DNA from: SIG480 sp045539475
Lineage (GTDB): Bacteria; Bacillota; Clostridia; Oscillospirales; JAAYXM01
Assembly (NCBI GenBank): GCA_045539475.1
Contig: JAZQFJ010000015.1
Span: 17,252-81,251, forward strand
DNA length: 64,000 nucleotides
Direction: 5' to 3'
The translations under genes and the position numbers were made by a program. Position 1 is the first letter of the stretch. The number at the start of each line of letters is the position of its first letter. Of this stretch, positions 34,815 through 42,857 are shown piece after piece. The notes beneath the pieces were generated by a model. The model was not told the origin of the DNA and made no database searches. It worked only from the letters and a program-made list of their open reading frames with translations.

Positions 34815-35285
34815 GTGAGTTTAAAAGAATTAAGGCAGAGTAAGGGTTTAACTCAAAAGCAAAGCGCTGTGTATCTTGAAATTCCGTTACGAACGTATAT
34901 TAATTATGAAAATGACCCGAAAAAGGTAAGATCGCAGAAGTATAAATATATGATGGGAAAGCTTGCTGAGTATGGGTTTGTTGATGAAGAACATGGAATC
35001 CTTACGTGCGAAGCAATTGCCGATGCGTGTAAAAAAGTATTTGACAAGTACAATGTGGAATACTGTTATCTGTTTGGTTCATACTCGAAGGATAAAGCAA
35101 CGGAAAGAAGCGATGTTGATTTGCTCATATCGACAAAGATTTCGGGTCTTGCTTTTTTTGAACTGACAGAAGCCTTAAGGCAGGAAATGAATAAAAAAGT
35201 CGATATTCTTCATATTGACCAGCTGAAAAATAACTTTGAACTGCTTCAAGAAATATTAAAGGACGGAGTGAAGATATATGGATAA
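34815..35285 (+). CDS. MntA-type antitoxin fused to an XRE domain
   Basis: MntA antitoxins are minimal nucleotidyltransferases that AMPylate their HepT toxin. The 156-residue product joins an XRE helix-turn-helix (about 1-50, LRQSKGLTQKQSAVYLEIPL) to a nucleotidyltransferase domain with the GSX10DXD motif (Gly88-Ser89, Asp100 and Asp102) in FGSYSKDKATERSDVDLLI. The start is GTG behind AAGGAGGG. It overlaps the toxin gene by 8 bp. The added domain suggests self-repression at the 34722-34756 palindrome. Confidence 0.92.
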   Translation: MSLKELRQSKGLTQKQSAVYLEIPLRTYINYENDPKKVRSQKYKYMMGKLAEYGFVDEEHGILTCEAIADACKKVFDKYNVEYCYLFGSYSKDKATERSDVDLLISTKISGLAFFELTEALRQEMNKKVDILHIDQLKNNFELLQEILKDGVKIYG

Positions 35286-35619
35286 TGTAAAAAACGATAA
35301 ATATTATCTGGCTAAACTCCTGTCAGACATTGAGTTTCTTATGGCGCACACCGGGCATTTGCTTTGGGAAAATTTTGGTGAAGATGAAGTTCTTCTTGAT
35401 TCTGTGATGTTCCGGTTGATTCAGATTTCAGAGAACACTGCAAGGCTAACGGATGAATTTAAAATCGCATACAAAAATATACCCTGGCTTGCAATCAGAG
35501 GACTTCGCAACCGGATTGTACATGATTATGGTGAAGTTGATTACAGAATAGTTTTTGAAACCGTAAAGGATGATATTCCCCTGTTGCATAAAATGTTAAA
35601 AGAAATAGAGTTGAATTAA
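35278..35619 (+). CDS. HepT-type HEPN toxin (DUF86 family)
   Basis: HEPN toxins of this type are RNases. The 113-residue helical product has the diagnostic RX4HXY motif as RNRIVHDY (Arg77, His82, Tyr84); in studied HepT proteins the tyrosine is the AMPylation target of MntA. It overlaps the antitoxin gene by 8 bp. The stop codon lies at the start of a repeated terminator. All catalytic residues are present, so the toxin should be active. Confidence 0.93.
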   Translation: MDNVKNDKYYLAKLLSDIEFLMAHTGHLLWENFGEDEVLLDSVMFRLIQISENTARLTDEFKIAYKNIPWLAIRGLRNRIVHDYGEVDYRIVFETVKDDIPLLHKMLKEIELN

Positions 35620-35655
35620 AAAAGAGACAGATAATCATATCGGTTATCTGTCTTT
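35617..35655 (+). repeat. Repeated terminator, copy 2 (right edge of TA cassette)
   Basis: Same as 34646-34685 with one change (GAGACAG for GAGGCAG) and starting at the HepT stop codon. With copy 1 it forms a direct repeat 971 bp apart that frames the whole XRE-MntA/HepT cassette. Confidence 0.9.
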
Positions 35656-35666
35656 CATCTTACTTG

Positions 35667-35885
35667 TCATTTATTCATCTCGGGGTTGTCCGTTCTTTCC
35701 ATAAGGTAATCTACAGAAACATTATGAAAATCTGCAATTTTTATAAGCGTAGCCGTCGGAATATCAATATCTCCGCGCTCATAATTACTATATACTCTCT
35801 GACTGCATGACAGAATTTCTCCCATCTGCGCCTGTGTTATATCTTTGTCCTCGCGCAAATCGCGTATTCGTTTGTATAACGGCAT
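35667..35885 (-). CDS. XRE-family regulator
   Basis: A 72-residue Cro/C1-type helix-turn-helix protein: LREDKDITQAQMGEILSCSQ (10-29), RVYSNYERGDIDIPTATLIK and FHNVSVDYLMERTDNP. It diverges from a candidate small RNA and the DUF4143 ATPase. A palindrome covers the shared promoter region at 35932-35959, a likely operator for this protein. Confidence 0.9.
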   Translation of the reverse strand: MPLYKRIRDLREDKDITQAQMGEILSCSQRVYSNYERGDIDIPTATLIKIADFHNVSVDYLMERTDNPEMNK

Positions 35886-35931
35886 ATAGTCACCACTTTC
35901 AATTCAGTATAACACTATTATACATAGAAAG

Positions 35932-35970
35932 TTTTTCGCTATTGACTTTTAGCGAAAAATCCGCTATAAT
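35932..35970 (+). promoter_or_regulatory. Rightward promoter under an XRE operator
   Basis: TTGACT (35942-35947) and TATAAT (35965-35970) are 17 bp apart. TTTTTCGCTA (35932-35941) and TAGCGAAAAA (35950-35959) are perfect inverted arms enclosing the -35. A leftward TATAAT at 35917-35922 could serve the XRE gene. Confidence 0.75.
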
Positions 35971-35976
35971 TTAATA

Positions 35977-36052
35977 TTGCCGGAACTTCCGGCTGCTGCG
36001 ACGCAAGCACATCCGTCAGTTTGTATATTCACAGACTGACGGGTGTGTTTTT
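35977..36052 (+). ncRNA. Candidate small RNA beside the XRE gene
   Basis: A promoter at 35942-35970 is followed by a sequence with no reading frame: a 5' hairpin GCCGG-AACTT-CCGGC (35979-35993), a linker, and a 13-bp hairpin (36008-36020 with 36035-36047, one G-U) ending in TTTTT (36048-36052). This is the plan of a short terminated RNA of about 75 nt. The downstream ATPase has its own promoter after the terminator, so this is not just its leader. Confidence 0.6.
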
Positions 36053-36115
36053 GTGTTTCGGCATTCCTCTTATAAAACAAAAAGGTTATACCATTTATGC
36101 ATACAACCGTTTGTT

Positions 36116-36163
36116 TCCCAAAAGTGAAAATCTATTGATTTTGGGAACTGAAGGTGGTATAAT
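36116..36163 (+). promoter_or_regulatory. Promoter and palindrome of the DUF4143 ATPase gene
   Basis: TTGATT (36135-36140) and an extended TATAAT (36158-36163, preceded by TGG) are 17 bp apart. TTCCCAAAA (36116-36124) and TTTTGGGAA (36139-36147) form an inverted repeat across the -35. Confidence 0.65.
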
Positions 36164-36184
36164 AACTTTGCGAGGTGATTTTCT

Positions 36185-37393
36185 GTGAAATTGATTGAAA
36201 GAAAGCAATACTTAGATAAAATGATCAATGTTATCGGAACTCCCGATATTAAAGTTTTGACGGGTGTACGACGTTCGGGTAAATCAAAGCTGTTGGAGGC
36301 TTTCAAAGCCTATGTGCAAAAAAACATTGCTGACGCTAATATTATTCATATCAACTTTAATCTGTCTAAGTATGATAACCTTAAAGAATACAAGGCTCTT
36401 AATGAATATATTGAAAGCAATTATGCAGAGGGCAAGGAGAATTTTGTTTTAATTGACGAGATTCAAATGTGTGATAATTTTGAGCTTTGCATAAACAACC
36501 TTCACGCAACCGAGATGTATGATGTTTATATCACGGGTTCTAATGCTTTCCTGCTCAGCTCGGACTTAGCAACATTGTTTACCGGAAGAACTTTTGAAAT
36601 CAAAGTGTACCCATTCTCTTTTGTCGAGTATGTTCATTACTTTGGTTTGACAGACAAATATACTGCTTTTGATAACTATATGCTTGAAGGCGGTATGTCC
36701 GGTTCTTATCTGTATAAAGAGCAAGAGGATAAATACGATTATATCGAAACCGTTTTTGACACCTTGATTTTAAGAGATATACGCCAAAAGTATAATATTA
36801 AAAATCCTGCTTTGATGGATAGAATTTCCCAATTCTTGATGGATAACGTATCTAACTTAACCTCCGCAAGAAGCATTACAGATACTCTCACCTCAAACAA
36901 GGATAAAATCAATCATAAGACGGTTGGTAACTATCTGAATTATCTTTGTAATGCCTTTGCTTTCTATAAGTTCCGCAGATATGACATTAAAGGTAAAAAG
37001 TATCTTGCTTCTAATGATAAGTATTATTTGAGCGATCATACTTTCCGTTATGCCAAGCTCGGCACGAAAAACTTAGATAACGGCAGAGTGATTGAAAATA
37101 TCGTTGCAATGGAATTGCTCAGACGGGGCTATGAGGTTTATGCAGGTGTCTTATATAAAAAAGAGATTGATTTTGTGGCACTTAAGAGAAACGAGAAGAT
37201 TTATATTCAAGTTTCGGATAATATAACCCATCCCGATACCTTTAGGCGAGAAGTAGATCCGCTGCTAAAAATTAAAGATGCCTATCCTAAAATGGTAATC
37301 GCACGCACAAGGAACCCCGAATATCAGTACGAGGGTGTTAGAATTGTGGATGTGGCAGATTGGCTATTGAATAAATTGGATCAATGTCAATAA
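36185..37393 (+). CDS. AAA+ ATPase with DUF4143 domain
   Basis: A 402-residue protein of the large ATP-binding/DUF4143 family often found in accessory regions. It has Walker A VRRSGKSKLLEAFK (28-41), a Walker B-like NFVLIDEIQ, the sensor ITGSNAFLLSSDLATLFTGR, and a C-terminal nuclease-like portion with KEIDFVALKRNEKIYIQVS, which resembles the D-ExK core of PD-(D/E)XK enzymes. The start is GTG behind GAGGTGAT. Function is unsettled; defence or mobile-element roles have been proposed for relatives. Confidence 0.88.
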   Translation: MKLIERKQYLDKMINVIGTPDIKVLTGVRRSGKSKLLEAFKAYVQKNIADANIIHINFNLSKYDNLKEYKALNEYIESNYAEGKENFVLIDEIQMCDNFELCINNLHATEMYDVYITGSNAFLLSSDLATLFTGRTFEIKVYPFSFVEYVHYFGLTDKYTAFDNYMLEGGMSGSYLYKEQEDKYDYIETVFDTLILRDIRQKYNIKNPALMDRISQFLMDNVSNLTSARSITDTLTSNKDKINHKTVGNYLNYLCNAFAFYKFRRYDIKGKKYLASNDKYYLSDHTFRYAKLGTKNLDNGRVIENIVAMELLRRGYEVYAGVLYKKEIDFVALKRNEKIYIQVSDNITHPDTFRREVDPLLKIKDAYPKMVIARTRNPEYQYEGVRIVDVADWLLNKLDQCQ

Positions 37394-37405
37394 AGCAGAC
37401 AGTAA

Positions 37406-37479
37406 AAAGAGAAAAAAACATAAAAAATGGTGAAACTCAAAACCACGATCCCTTCCCTGTTTCTATGTTTTTTCTCTTT
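37406..37479. terminator. Bidirectional hairpin terminator before the pyr operon
   Basis: An A-rich arm (37406-37422) pairs with a T-rich arm (37464-37479), separated by a 41-nt loop. It would stop transcription from the ATPase gene. Confidence 0.65.
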
Positions 37480-37510
37480 CAAATTCTGCGTTTTTTCTCT
37501 TGCAAAACCG

Positions 37511-37539
37511 TTGACAAACAGTGCGGGAAGTGGTATAAT
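37511..37539 (+). promoter_or_regulatory. Pyrimidine operon promoter
   Basis: Perfect TTGACA (37511-37516) and TATAAT (37534-37539) at 17 bp, with the extended TGG. About 145 nt of leader follow before pyrC. Confidence 0.92.
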
Positions 37540-37550
37540 ATTTTAAAATA

Positions 37551-37586
37551 AATCTTTAAGAGCGGTACCGTGATGCCGGCAAGATT
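37551..37586 (+). promoter_or_regulatory. PyrR-binding RNA element
   Basis: AATCTT (37551-37556) pairs with AAGATT (37581-37586), and the tip has the loop CCGTGA (37568-37573) on a GGTA/TGCC stem. This is the layout of the PyrR-binding loop of Bacillota pyr operons, usually GGTC-CCGTGA-GGCC; here the last pair is A-U instead of C-G, a compensatory change. With UMP, PyrR binding would favour the terminator at 37640. pyrR itself is not in the window. Confidence 0.82.
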
Positions 37587-37639
37587 TGCAATATCGGAGA
37601 TATGCAGGGCGCTTCCTGTATATATTTTTGTATGTACAT

Positions 37640-37664
37640 CTTGCCCATCGGGCAGGATTTTTTT
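37640..37664 (+). terminator. Attenuator terminator in the pyr leader
   Basis: CTTGCCC (37640-37646) pairs with GGGCAGG (37650-37656) around ATC and is followed by ATTTTTTT. It lies between the PyrR element and pyrC, so it is an attenuator rather than an operon end. GGGC near 37607 could pair with its left arm as an antiterminator. Confidence 0.85.
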
Positions 37665-37683
37665 CATGTAAGGGGTAGTTTTA

Positions 37684-38895
37684 ATGTTCGGTTTTTTGAA
37701 GAACAAAGCTGTTTCAAAGTTCATAGCACGGGAATGTGCGGCTTCCTGCATCAAGGCAGCGAAGGCGTTTCTTCCTTCATTCTCTTCAAAATATGCTGTT
37801 TTTCCCGGCTTCTGCGATGTGCATGTGCATTTTCGTGAGCCGGGCTTTTCGTATAAGGAAACAATCCTCTCGGGAAGCGAGGCGGCGGCGCGCGGCGGGT
37901 ATACTGCAGTGTGCACGATGCCAAACTTAAATCCCGTGCCGGACAGCGTGGAGAATATCAGAGAGCAGATTAAGCTTATAGAGCGCGATGCATGTATTGA
38001 CGTTCTGCCTTACGGCTCAATCACCGTCGGGCAGAAGGGCGAGCAGCTTTCCGATATGGACGGAATGGCACCGTTTGCAATTGCGTTTTCCGATGACGGA
38101 AAAGGCGTTCAGAATGACGATATGATGCGTGCTGCAATGATAAAATGCCGTGAGCTTGGGAAAATACTTGTTGCCCATTGTGAGGATAATTCGGAGCTTC
38201 GCCCGGGCGGATGCATCCACGACGGCAAGTTTGCCGCAGAGTACGGATATGTCGGGATAAACTCAGAGAGCGAATGGAAGCAGGTTGAGCGCGATTTGCG
38301 CCTCGTGCGCGAAACCGGATGCAAATACCACGTCTGCCATATTTCAACCGCCGAGACGGTCGAGCTTATAAGGCGCGCAAAGGCAGAAGGGCTTGATGTT
38401 ACGTGTGAGACAGGCCCGCATTACCTTGTGATGTGTGATGAAGACATAAAAGAGGAAGGGCGCTTTAAAATGAACCCGCCAATCCGATCATCCCGTGACC
38501 GTGACGCACTTGTTGCGGGACTTGTTGATGGCACGGTTGATATGATTGCAACAGACCACGCGCCGCACTCTGCCGAGGAAAAGGCAAAGGGGCTTTCCGG
38601 CAGTGCGTTTGGTGTTGTCGGGCTTGAAACCGCGTTTGCGGTGCTGTATACAAAGCTTGTAAGACCGGGCACAATAACACTCGATAAGCTCATTGAGGTT
38701 ATGTGCCACAATCCGCGAAAACGCTTTGGCATTCCTGTTGGAGAGGACTTCACCGTTTGGGATTTGAATGCAAAATTCCGGGTTAATCCGGAAGAGTTTC
38801 TTTCAATGGGACGTGCAACGCCGTTTGAGGGAGACATACTTTTCGGAAAATGCCTGCTTACGGTAAAAGACGGAAAACCGGTTTACAAAGCATAG
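37684..38895 (+). CDS. pyrC: Dihydroorotase
   Basis: PyrC closes carbamoyl-aspartate to dihydroorotate. The 403-residue product has the zinc motif DVHVHFREPG (45-54), the loop TAVCTMPNLNPVPDS, HVCHISTAETVELI, CETGPHYLV and ATDHAPHS, covering the metal ligands and catalytic Asp. The first 40 residues replace the usual N-terminal beta-sandwich strands with an unusual helical stretch. The ATG follows AAGGGG. It is first in the pyr operon. Confidence 0.95.
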   Translation: MFGFLKNKAVSKFIARECAASCIKAAKAFLPSFSSKYAVFPGFCDVHVHFREPGFSYKETILSGSEAAARGGYTAVCTMPNLNPVPDSVENIREQIKLIERDACIDVLPYGSITVGQKGEQLSDMDGMAPFAIAFSDDGKGVQNDDMMRAAMIKCRELGKILVAHCEDNSELRPGGCIHDGKFAAEYGYVGINSESEWKQVERDLRLVRETGCKYHVCHISTAETVELIRRAKAEGLDVTCETGPHYLVMCDEDIKEEGRFKMNPPIRSSRDRDALVAGLVDGTVDMIATDHAPHSAEEKAKGLSGSAFGVVGLETAFAVLYTKLVRPGTITLDKLIEVMCHNPRKRFGIPVGEDFTVWDLNAKFRVNPEEFLSMGRATPFEGDILFGKCLLTVKDGKPVYKA

Positions 38896-38937
38896 ACAGA
38901 GAATAAACAGAAATAAACTTTCGGAGGTAAATATACA

Positions 38938-41900
38938 ATGGCTAAGAGAACGGATATTAAAAAAATACTTATCATCGGCTCCGGTCCGATTGTTATCGGT
39001 CAGGCTGCAGAGTTTGACTATGCCGGAACGCAGGCGTGCCTGGCGCTCCGCGAGGAGGGCTATGAGGTTATCCTATGTAACTCTAACCCCGCAACGATTA
39101 TGACGGACACAACGGTTGCGGATAAGGTGTATATGGAGCCGCTTACTCTTGAATACATCGCAAAAATCCTGCGCCACGAGCGCCCGGATGCTATTGTTCC
39201 GGGTATCGGCGGACAGACGGGACTTAACCTTGCAATGCAGCTTGAAAAGAAGGGAGTGCTTCGCGAGTGTGGCGTTGAGCTTTTGGGGACAAGCTCGGAA
39301 TCCATTGAGCGCGCTGAGGATCGCGAGCTCTTTAAGGAGCTTTGTCAGTCCATCGGCGAGCCGACAATACCTTCTGAGATAACATACTCTCTCGATGAGG
39401 CAAAGGCTGCGGCTGCACGCATCGGATATCCGGTTGTTCTCCGTCCGGCGTTTACGCTCGGCGGAACGGGCGGTGGATTTGCGTATAACGAAGAAGAGCT
39501 TATTGAAGTAGGGCTTAACGCATTCAAGCTCTCCCCCGTCCATCAGGTGCTTATCGAAAAATCTGTAAAAGGATATAAGGAAATCGAGTTTGAAGTTATG
39601 CGTGACAGCAATGACCACGCAATAACCATCTGCGGAATGGAAAATATCGATCCCGTTGGTGTTCACACAGGTGATTCTCTTGTTGTTGCACCGATTATGA
39701 CGCTCAATGACCATGACCTTAAGATGCTCAACGACAGCGCGATAAAGATTATTCGTGAGCTTAAAATTGAGGGCGGCTGCAACGTTCAGTTTGCGCTTAA
39801 CCCGAACTCCAGCGAATATTACCTCATTGAGGTAAATCCGCGCGTATCGCGCTCTTCCGCTCTCGCATCAAAGGCATCGGGATATCCGATAGCCCGCGTC
39901 ACTGCAAAGATTGCTGTGGGTATGGCACTTGAGGATATTGCAATTGCAAATACCAACGCGGCTTTTGAGCCGAGCCTCGATTATGTCATTGCAAAGCTTC
40001 CGCGATTCCCCTTTGATAAGTTTGCAACCGCACCGAATACACTCGGCACACAGATGAAGGCAACCGGCGAGATTATGGGTATCGGCTCTTCCCTTTCCGA
40101 GTGTCTCTTAAAGGGTGTACGCTCGCTTGAAACAGGTGCTGACCACTTCTACCTCCCAAAATTTGACGGAAAGTCAAAAGACGAGCTTATCGACTATATC
40201 CGCGAATTCCGCGATGATAATATTTTTGCCGTTGCCGCGCTCTTCCGTCTCGGTGTTTCCGTTGATGAGATTTTCAAAATAACACAGATTACTCCGTACT
40301 TCCTCGATTGCATCAAGGAAATCGTAGACGAGGAAAAGAACATTGCAGACAACAAGGGCAATGTCGAAGTTCTCCGCAACGCAAAGAAGATGGGTTATTC
40401 CGATAAGTTCATTGCCCGCCTCTGGAATATGCCGGAGGTTGAAGTGTTCAATCTCCGCAAAAAGGAAAATATGTTCCCTGTTTACCGCATGGTTGATACC
40501 TGCCACACGGGCGCATACATTCCGTATTTCTACTCAAGCTATACCGGCGAAAACACATCTGTGCTTACCGACAGAAAGAAGATTGTTGTTCTCGGTGCAG
40601 GACCGATACGCATCGGTCAGGGCGTTGAGTTTGACTATTCAACTGTTCACGCCGTAACTACCATCAAAAATTCAGGCTATGAAGCCATTATCATAAACAA
40701 CAACCCCGAAACGGTGTCTACCGACTACACCACTGCGGACAAGCTTTATTTTGAGCCGCTTACAACAGAAGATGTTATGAACATCATCGAGTTTGAAAAG
40801 CCGGAGGGCGTTATTGCATCTCTCGGCGGGCAGACTGCAATCAACCTTGCAGAGCCGCTCCGCGCCCGCGGTGTAAAAATTATCGGTACGGACTGCGATG
40901 CAATTGAGCGCGCTGAAAACCGCGACAGCTTTGAAAAAATTCTCCGTGAGCTCGGAATCCCGCAGCCGAAGGGACATGCCGTAACAAAAATCGAAGATGG
41001 GATTGCTGCTGCGGCAGAGATAGGCTATCCGGTGCTTGTGCGCCCGAGCTTTGTTCTCGGCGGACGCGCAATGCAGATTGTTTCAAACGAAGAGCAGCTT
41101 CGCCACTACCTCAAAACAGCCGTTGAGATTGACGAGGACAAGCCTGTGCTTGTTGATAAGTATATTCAGGGTAAAGAAGTTGAGATTGATGCCATCTGCG
41201 ACGGACGCGACGTATTTGTTCCCGGTATTATGGAGCTTGTTGAGCGCACGGGTGTTCACTCCGGCGACTCTATAAGCGTGTATCCGACCTTCTCGATTTC
41301 AAACAAGGTAAAGGGCATAATCCTGCAGTATGCAAAGAAGCTTGGTCTCGGTATCGGAATTGTCGGTCTTTATAATATTCAGTTTATCGTGGATAAGGAA
41401 GATAACGTGTTTATCATTGAGGTAAACCCGCGTTCTTCAAGAACAGTTCCGTTCCTTTCAAAGGCAACCGGCTATTCCCTTGCGGATATTGCAACAGAGG
41501 TTATCCTCGGAAAATCTCTTAAAGAGCAGGGCATCTTTGACATTTACCCCGATGAGAAAAAGCGTTGGTACGTAAAGGTTCCGGTATTCTCATTTGCAAA
41601 AATCCGTGGACTTGATGCATATCTTTCTCCGGAAATGAAGTCCACCGGTGAAGCAATCGGCTATGACGATAAAATGAACCGCGCAATGTATAAGGCACTT
41701 CAGGCATCCGGTATGACTCTGCAGAACTACGGAACAGTTCTTGCAACAATCGCCGATGAAGATAAGGATGAAGCACTCCCCCTCATCCGCCGCTTCTATA
41801 ACCTCGGCTTTAACATTCAGGCAACTGCAGGAACAGCCGCATTCCTCAAGGAAAACGGAATCAGAACACATGTTCTTAAAAAGATTTCCGAAGGAAGCGA

Positions 41901-42108
41901 AGAGATTCCCAATGCAATCCGTCAGGGTCACATCGCCTATGTTATAAACACAAGAAACATCGGCTCAAATGCAATGAAGGACGGTCACGAAATAAGAACC
42001 CTTGCAACAGACAACAACGTTTCAATCTTCACAAACCTCGATACCGTAAGAGTTCTTCTTGATGTTCTTGAAGAAACAACGCTTACAATCTCAACAATTG
42101 ATGCTTAA
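38938..42108 (+). CDS. carB: Carbamoyl-phosphate synthase large subunit
   Basis: CarB makes carbamoyl phosphate from bicarbonate, ammonia and two ATP. The 1056-residue product has two homologous halves, each with an ATP-grasp domain. The first starts with ILIIGSGPIVIGQAAEFDYA (11-30) and the second with VVLGAGPIRIGQGVEFDYS, and the halves carry NPRVSRSSALASKA and NPRSSRTVPFLSKA. A C-terminal MGS-like regulatory domain follows. carA, for the glutaminase subunit, is not in this operon. GGAGG precedes the ATG. Confidence 0.97.
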   Translation: MAKRTDIKKILIIGSGPIVIGQAAEFDYAGTQACLALREEGYEVILCNSNPATIMTDTTVADKVYMEPLTLEYIAKILRHERPDAIVPGIGGQTGLNLAMQLEKKGVLRECGVELLGTSSESIERAEDRELFKELCQSIGEPTIPSEITYSLDEAKAAAARIGYPVVLRPAFTLGGTGGGFAYNEEELIEVGLNAFKLSPVHQVLIEKSVKGYKEIEFEVMRDSNDHAITICGMENIDPVGVHTGDSLVVAPIMTLNDHDLKMLNDSAIKIIRELKIEGGCNVQFALNPNSSEYYLIEVNPRVSRSSALASKASGYPIARVTAKIAVGMALEDIAIANTNAAFEPSLDYVIAKLPRFPFDKFATAPNTLGTQMKATGEIMGIGSSLSECLLKGVRSLETGADHFYLPKFDGKSKDELIDYIREFRDDNIFAVAALFRLGVSVDEIFKITQITPYFLDCIKEIVDEEKNIADNKGNVEVLRNAKKMGYSDKFIARLWNMPEVEVFNLRKKENMFPVYRMVDTCHTGAYIPYFYSSYTGENTSVLTDRKKIVVLGAGPIRIGQGVEFDYSTVHAVTTIKNSGYEAIIINNNPETVSTDYTTADKLYFEPLTTEDVMNIIEFEKPEGVIASLGGQTAINLAEPLRARGVKIIGTDCDAIERAENRDSFEKILRELGIPQPKGHAVTKIEDGIAAAAEIGYPVLVRPSFVLGGRAMQIVSNEEQLRHYLKTAVEIDEDKPVLVDKYIQGKEVEIDAICDGRDVFVPGIMELVERTGVHSGDSISVYPTFSISNKVKGIILQYAKKLGLGIGIVGLYNIQFIVDKEDNVFIIEVNPRSSRTVPFLSKATGYSLADIATEVILGKSLKEQGIFDIYPDEKKRWYVKVPVFSFAKIRGLDAYLSPEMKSTGEAIGYDDKMNRAMYKALQASGMTLQNYGTVLATIADEDKDEALPLIRRFYNLGFNIQATAGTAAFLKENGIRTHVLKKISEGSEEIPNAIRQGHIAYVINTRNIGSNAMKDGHEIRTLATDNNVSIFTNLDTVRVLLDVLEETTLTISTIDA

Positions 42109-42122
42109 AGGATTTGTGCTGT

Positions 42123-42857
42123 ATGACTCAATCAATTTTTAAAATCATATCAAACACACCGCTGACATCATCAGTGTATAAGATGGAGCTTGCGGGAAAC
42201 TGCGGAGACTGCGTTCCCGGCGGGTTTGTGAACATCGCGCTTTCCGGCAAATTCCTGCGCCGTCCGATATCCGTCTGCGATGTCTCCGACGGAATTCTTA
42301 CAATTATATATAAGGTAGTTGGTGACGGTACCGCGCAAATGAGCGCAATGCTGCCCGGAGAAGAACTTGATATCCTCACGGGACTCGGCAACGGCTATGA
42401 CCTTGCCGATTCCGGAGAGCGTCCGCTTCTTATCGGTGGCGGCGTCGGTGTTCCGCCGATGTATCTGCTTGCAAAGCGGCTTCTCGCCGAAGGGAAAAAA
42501 GTCAGCGTAATTCTCGGCTTTAACACAAAGGATGAAATATTCTACGAAGAAGAATTTAAAAAGCTCGGCGCTGATGTTTTTGTAACGACCGTTGACGGCT
42601 CTTACGGAATACGCGGTTTTGTAACCGATGCGATGAACGGCGTTGACTATACATATGTTTACACCTGCGGGCCGGAGCCGATGCTCCGTGCAGTACACCG
42701 CGTGGCAAAGACCTCGGCACAATTGAGTTTTGAGGAGCGTATGGGCTGCGGCTTTGGCGCGTGCATGGGTTGCTCGTGCAAAACGCTTACGGGATATAAG
42801 CGCATCTGCAAAGACGGCCCCGTTATGCGGAAGGAGGAGATATTATGGGAAGACTGA
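42123..42857 (+). CDS. pyrK: Dihydroorotate dehydrogenase B electron-transfer subunit
   Basis: PyrK passes electrons from dihydroorotate dehydrogenase B to NAD. The 244-residue product has a FAD domain with FLRRPISVCDV, an NAD-binding region LLIGGGVGVPPMYLLAKRL, and a C-terminal [2Fe-2S] site: ERMGCGFGACMGCSCKT plus a later cysteine in YKRICKDGPV. The ATG at 42123 is preferred to an in-frame TTG at 42114, which would be too close to AAAGGA. It overlaps pyrD by 13 bp. Confidence 0.94.
   Translation: MTQSIFKIISNTPLTSSVYKMELAGNCGDCVPGGFVNIALSGKFLRRPISVCDVSDGILTIIYKVVGDGTAQMSAMLPGEELDILTGLGNGYDLADSGERPLLIGGGVGVPPMYLLAKRLLAEGKKVSVILGFNTKDEIFYEEEFKKLGADVFVTTVDGSYGIRGFVTDAMNGVDYTYVYTCGPEPMLRAVHRVAKTSAQLSFEERMGCGFGACMGCSCKTLTGYKRICKDGPVMRKEEILWED

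Noticed and set aside
34646..37393. A prophage or integrative element
   Set aside because: Small XRE genes and an ATPase are present, but there is no integrase, structural gene or att-like pair beyond the terminator repeats.
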